Shown one piece after another: positions 5,605 to 7,684 of a stretch of 7,684 nt of DNA. The notes beneath the pieces are model-generated. The model searched no databases. It was not told where the DNA came from and worked only from the letters and a program-made list of their open reading frames with translations. The stretch covers positions 1 to 7,684 of the forward strand of contig JAZSBL010000009.1 in assembly GCA_045602385.1 (NCBI GenBank), written 5' to 3'. Position 1 is the stretch's first letter, and each line of letters starts with the position of its first letter. This stretch comes from SVTX01 sp045602385 (lineage in GTDB: Bacteria; Bacillota; Clostridia; Oscillospirales; CAG-272). The translations under genes were made by a program, and so were the position numbers.

Positions 5605-5642
5605 GAATATTATTGAAAGGAAAAGAATATCTCCGAATATCT
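5605..5642 (+). repeat. Helically phased GAATAT repeats upstream of the Panacea gene
   Basis: GAATAT occurs at 5605, 5625 and 5635; the last two are full GAATATCT copies exactly 10 bp apart, and the first is 20 bp away, so all face the same side of the helix. They sit just upstream of the TATAAT at 5658-5663, where a regulator would bind. Confidence 0.45.
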
Positions 5643-5657
5643 ATGGTCAAGAATCAA

Positions 5658-5663
5658 TATAAT
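5658..5663 (+). promoter_or_regulatory. Probable -10 box of the Panacea gene pair
   Basis: A perfect TATAAT lies 30 bp before the ATG at 5693. No recognisable -35 exists at the matching distance (5635-5640 reads GAATAT), so the promoter may need an activator bound at the GAATAT repeats, or the unit may also receive read-through from the lipoprotein gene, which has no clear terminator. Confidence 0.5.
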
Positions 5664-5692
5664 TGTACCAAATAATCCTTTCGGGGGTGTTT

Positions 5693-6184
5693 ATGTTAAG
5701 TAAAATGTGCATAGCAGCTGCAAATTATTTAATTACAAAAACGAACGAATTCAACAAAGGAAAAAAATATAGTGAGCGCATATCTATGACCTGCAAGCGC
5801 TTACAAAAATTATTGTATTTCAGTGAAATAGAGTATATGAAATCACATAACGGAAAAAACATGTTTACAGATGAGTTCCACGCATGGCCTAATGGCCCGG
5901 TTATACCATCTGTATACGATGTATTTGTTCAGTATCAAAACGGAGAGATGTATCCCGTTTCCGAGAAAGGGCACTCTTCATTAACCAAAGAGATGGAAAA
6001 AACTTTGGACAGAATATTTGAGCGTACGCAAAACATTGATACTCTTGATTTGGTTGATATGAGCCACAAAGACGGAGGGCCATGGTCCAAAGCTTATGTA
6101 AAAGAAGACGAAAAGCATGAGAACATCATATCCAAAGGCGAGATGTTGTCCTTTTATCAAAAAATAGACTATCTTACAAAATAA
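5693..6184 (+). CDS. Panacea (SocA/DUF4065) domain protein, putative antitoxin
   Basis: A 163-residue protein made of one Panacea domain. Seen are CKRLQKLLYF (34-43), the family core EFHAWPNGPVIPSVYDVF (61-78; consensus AWxxGPVxxxxY) and LVDMSHKDGGPWSKAY (120-135; consensus L-x-x-x-SH-x-x-x-PW). Panacea proteins include the SocA adaptor and the PanA antitoxins, which neutralise many unrelated toxin types encoded next to them, some of them membrane-active. No fused HTH, signal or membrane segment is visible. The start is ATG 5693 with GGGGGTG (5683-5689) just upstream; the frame continues back to a TTG at 5663 lying within the -10 box, which is rejected. The putative partner starts 25 nt after its stop. 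Both genes look richer in A+T than their neighbours, suggesting horizontal transfer. Antitoxin function is inferred from domain and context. Confidence 0.88.
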   Translation: MLSKMCIAAANYLITKTNEFNKGKKYSERISMTCKRLQKLLYFSEIEYMKSHNGKNMFTDEFHAWPNGPVIPSVYDVFVQYQNGEMYPVSEKGHSSLTKEMEKTLDRIFERTQNIDTLDLVDMSHKDGGPWSKAYVKEDEKHENIISKGEMLSFYQKIDYLTK

Positions 6185-6209
6185 CATACAGTATGAAACG
6201 GCGCGGAAC

Positions 6210-7004
6210 ATGACAACAGATCAGTTAAAAAAATTAAAAGAAAATGACCTGAGGAGATTTTCCTACACTAAAACAATGGATGTAGTGGAAACACTGGAAA
6301 GTCTCAACCTTATCGATATAAGCGGTATAGCTGCGCATGAAGAAATAGAGACATATATTTCTTTAACTGCAATCATAAAAAATAGAGTTGATCATGATGA
6401 ACTTCAAAAGCAACCTAAACTCCTAAATCGCAAAAGCAAGGATAGAGATAAAGACAAGGACATTCTACGCAATAGGCTCATTAATATACTTGCAAATTTA
6501 AGATTTGCATACAACTTCGTCAGACTAAATAGTCGTATCGATACTGTTGAGAAAATATCCGACAACATTCAGGGAATACGTGAGGATTTTAATAATCTTC
6601 AAAAAGATTACGAAGACAAAAAGAAAACAGTTGACAATATAATTGACAAGCATCGAGAAGAACTAAATGCCTCAGAACGCGCCATTATGTCTCATGTCCT
6701 GTCCATCATGGGCGTATTCTCTGCGGTTATCACACTTATAATGTCAGTTGTTATAACATCATCTTCCTGGTTGAATAACGCTGACGGTGCGGAGGCGATA
6801 ATCGCATTTATAATACCAAACCTTGTGGCATTGATCGCGGTGTTTGTGCTGATATCTTTAATATTTTTCTATTTACATCGGGACACCTCGACAAAAGTCG
6901 AAAAATGCTCATCACACAAACGCAGTGTCGCGTTTACCGTCGTGATTGTAGCATTGCTTGTTTGTGTAATTTTGTGTTGCTGGTTTTGCTTCGCAACAAA
7001 ATAG
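6210..7004 (+). CDS. Coiled-coil protein with three C-terminal membrane segments, putative toxin/effector
   Basis: A 264-residue protein I cannot assign to a named family. Residues 1-75 are mixed helical and charged. A basic/acidic patch NRKSKDRDKDKDILRNRL (73-90) follows, then a long helical, probably coiled-coil stretch (about 108-158, NIQGIREDFNNLQKDYEDKK and on). Three hydrophobic segments come next: about 161-185 (ending VVITSSSW), 196-222 and 239-260 (VAFTVVIVALLVCVILCCWF). There is no signal peptide, so a large cytoplasmic head plus a membrane anchor or pore is the simplest topology. The head-coil-membrane layout is common among membrane effectors of toxin-antitoxin and anti-phage systems. 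The start is ATG 6210, 25 nt after the Panacea gene; the ribosome binding site is weak (GCGCGG), which would keep toxin output below antitoxin. Toxicity is inferred from context only. Confidence 0.85.
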   Translation: MTTDQLKKLKENDLRRFSYTKTMDVVETLESLNLIDISGIAAHEEIETYISLTAIIKNRVDHDELQKQPKLLNRKSKDRDKDKDILRNRLINILANLRFAYNFVRLNSRIDTVEKISDNIQGIREDFNNLQKDYEDKKKTVDNIIDKHREELNASERAIMSHVLSIMGVFSAVITLIMSVVITSSSWLNNADGAEAIIAFIIPNLVALIAVFVLISLIFFYLHRDTSTKVEKCSSHKRSVAFTVVIVALLVCVILCCWFCFATK

Positions 7005-7014
7005 TATGAACAAC

Positions 7015-7038
7015 AAAAGCACCCCACGGGGTGCTTTT
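7015..7038 (+). terminator. Terminator of the Panacea / membrane protein operon
   Basis: AAAAGCACCCC, AC, GGGGTGCTTTT: a perfect 11-bp inverted repeat (about a 4-nt loop in practice) that starts 10 nt after the stop codon at 7004 and ends in TTTT. Its right arm touches the promoter region of the next small gene. Confidence 0.9.
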
Positions 7039-7041
7039 CTA

Positions 7042-7050
7042 TGGTATAAT
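7042..7050 (+). promoter_or_regulatory. Extended -10 promoter of the membrane microprotein gene
   Basis: TGGTATAAT is an extended -10 element (TGn plus perfect TATAAT at 7045-7050) placed 22 bp before the ATG at 7073. The -35 position falls inside the preceding terminator hairpin and does not match TTGACA, as is usual for extended -10 promoters. Confidence 0.6.
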
Positions 7051-7072
7051 AAAATAAAAACGGAGGAAGACC

Positions 7073-7207
7073 ATGAAAGAAACCATAAAAACCATTCTTC
7101 TCTACACTTACGTAATACTTATTGTCATACTCGTTGTGTTTTCCCTCCTCACATCACTGCACAATATGGGAACCAATGTTATAGAATTTCTGCACCGGGT
7201 ATTTTAA
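7073..7207 (+). CDS. 44-residue single-pass membrane microprotein
   Basis: The frame begins MKETIKTILLYTY, runs through a strongly hydrophobic segment (about 8-28, Ile/Leu/Val-rich), and ends in a short polar tail with LHRVF. GGAGG (7062-7066) lies 6 nt before the ATG, an extended -10 promoter lies just upstream, and a strong terminator follows its stop, so it is a complete one-gene unit although very short. It resembles in size and shape type I toxins and small membrane regulators, but no family is recognised. It is oriented with the Panacea pair and could be an extra member of that module or independent. Confidence 0.72.
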   Translation: MKETIKTILLYTYVILIVILVVFSLLTSLHNMGTNVIEFLHRVF

Positions 7208-7216
7208 CACAAAACA

Positions 7217-7244
7217 AGAGCCCCCTCTCGGGGGCTCTATTTTT
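7217..7244. terminator. Bidirectional terminator between convergent genes
   Basis: AGAGCCCCC (7217-7225), TCTC loop, GGGGGCTCT (7230-7238), 9 bp without mismatch. Rightward it is followed by A and five T (7240-7244); leftward by TTGTTTTG. It ends both the microprotein gene (stop 7207) and the leftward gene (stop 7243). Confidence 0.92.
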
Positions 7245-7684
7245 ATTCCTCAATCCATTCTTCAAGCACGTCGTCAATAGTCTTTTTGGTCTTGAATACG
7301 TACAATCCGGATGTCTTAAGTACATTTTTGATGCGATTCATTTCGTCCCGGTCGCCACTTGCGTATGCAGCCTGGTAAAGAGGCTTATAGTGCTTTGTGA
7401 GACTGCTTCGGAGAGTAGATCTCACACTGTTCTCGACGTCCTCGCGAGCCTCATCTTCGTCGAATTTCTCTCTCTTCGCTTCCGCCTTGGCCTTCGCCGC
7501 AGCCACCTTCTCCTCTATCTTTATTTCGCTAAGCTCTGCAATGATCTCAAGCGCAAGCTCGTCGGAGCAGTGGTCAAATGCGAGAGGAATATCGGAAGGA
7601 CTGTAAACAGAATCCCACTTGGAATCCGACTCACTCTGGCCGTCCTCGGGCTTGATAGCCTGCAGTTCAGCATCGATCGCACGG
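7243..7684 (-). CDS. C-terminal part of a charged protein, possibly phage or mobile-element derived (5' end outside the window)
   Basis: The frame is open to the right edge, giving 146 residues. The only candidate start, a GTG at 7506, has no suitable context and the coding text upstream looks continuous, so this is a truncated 3' end. The visible protein has an acidic segment with DGQSESDSKWDSVY and a predicted helix EKVAAAKAKAEAKREKFDED. It ends with a compact region containing RSSLTKHYKPLYQAAY, SGDRDEMNRIKNVLKTSGLY and VLEEWIEE. The K/Y-x-P-L-Y-x-A, then R-I-x-x-x-L-x-x-x-G-x-Y, then W pattern recalls the extreme C-termini of large phage or conjugative-element proteins in Clostridia, from memory and with modest confidence. 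No function can be assigned. Confidence 0.75.
   Translation of the reverse strand, partial: RAIDAELQAIKPEDGQSESDSKWDSVYSPSDIPLAFDHCSDELALEIIAELSEIKIEEKVAAAKAKAEAKREKFDEDEAREDVENSVRSTLRSSLTKHYKPLYQAAYASGDRDEMNRIKNVLKTSGLYVFKTKKTIDDVLEEWIEE

Overview
The window looks like a chromosomal segment of a low-to-medium GC Firmicute, most likely an uncultured gut Clostridia/Oscillospiraceae-type bacterium. The evidence is strong AGGAGG-type ribosome binding sites, near-consensus sigma-A promoters with 17-bp spacers, Rho-independent terminators after most transcription units, two Gram-positive-style lipoproteins, and a small protein resembling the clostridial DUF6514 family. This is inferred from style; no rRNA or other phylogenetic marker is present.

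Left part (1-3170), housekeeping. An ABC-F type ATPase, cut by the left window edge, runs rightward. It converges on a leftward two-gene operon: a YfiH/PgeF (LACC1-like) purine-nucleoside enzyme followed 6 nt later by an inosine/uridine-type nucleoside hydrolase. Both operon products act on nucleosides, so the operon reads as nucleoside salvage. It has a clear promoter at 3079-3107 and ends at a hairpin shared with the ABC-F gene.

Middle (3137-4690). A leftward lipoprotein of unknown function lies between two almost identical hairpins (3137-3162 and 4097-4122). About 700 bp without protein genes follows. It holds two direct copies of a composite repeat (a degenerate tRNA-Ser-3'-end-like sequence, a terminator hairpin, and a GGAGAAGGAGAGA tail). 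It also holds a consensus leftward promoter (TTGACA-17-TATAAT) that would make a roughly 190-nt untranslated RNA with mutually exclusive stems, ending at one of the repeat hairpins.

Right part (4616-7684), accessory. A divergent rightward promoter, overlapped by a perfect 18-bp palindrome, drives a 72-aa XRE-type regulator and a 73-aa DUF6514-like protein. Next come a lipoprotein with an Ada-like zinc-knuckle C-terminus, then a pair of genes that look AT-rich: a Panacea (SocA/DUF4065) domain protein and a coiled-coil protein with three C-terminal membrane segments. By analogy with known Panacea antitoxin-toxin pairs, this is a candidate toxin-antitoxin or phage-defence module whose toxin acts at the membrane; it is the most interesting item in the window. 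A 44-residue single-pass membrane microprotein with its own promoter and terminator follows. The window ends in the C-terminal part of a leftward charged protein that recalls the ends of large phage or mobile-element proteins. Several short independent cassettes, each with its own terminator, suggest an accessory island joined to core chromosome.
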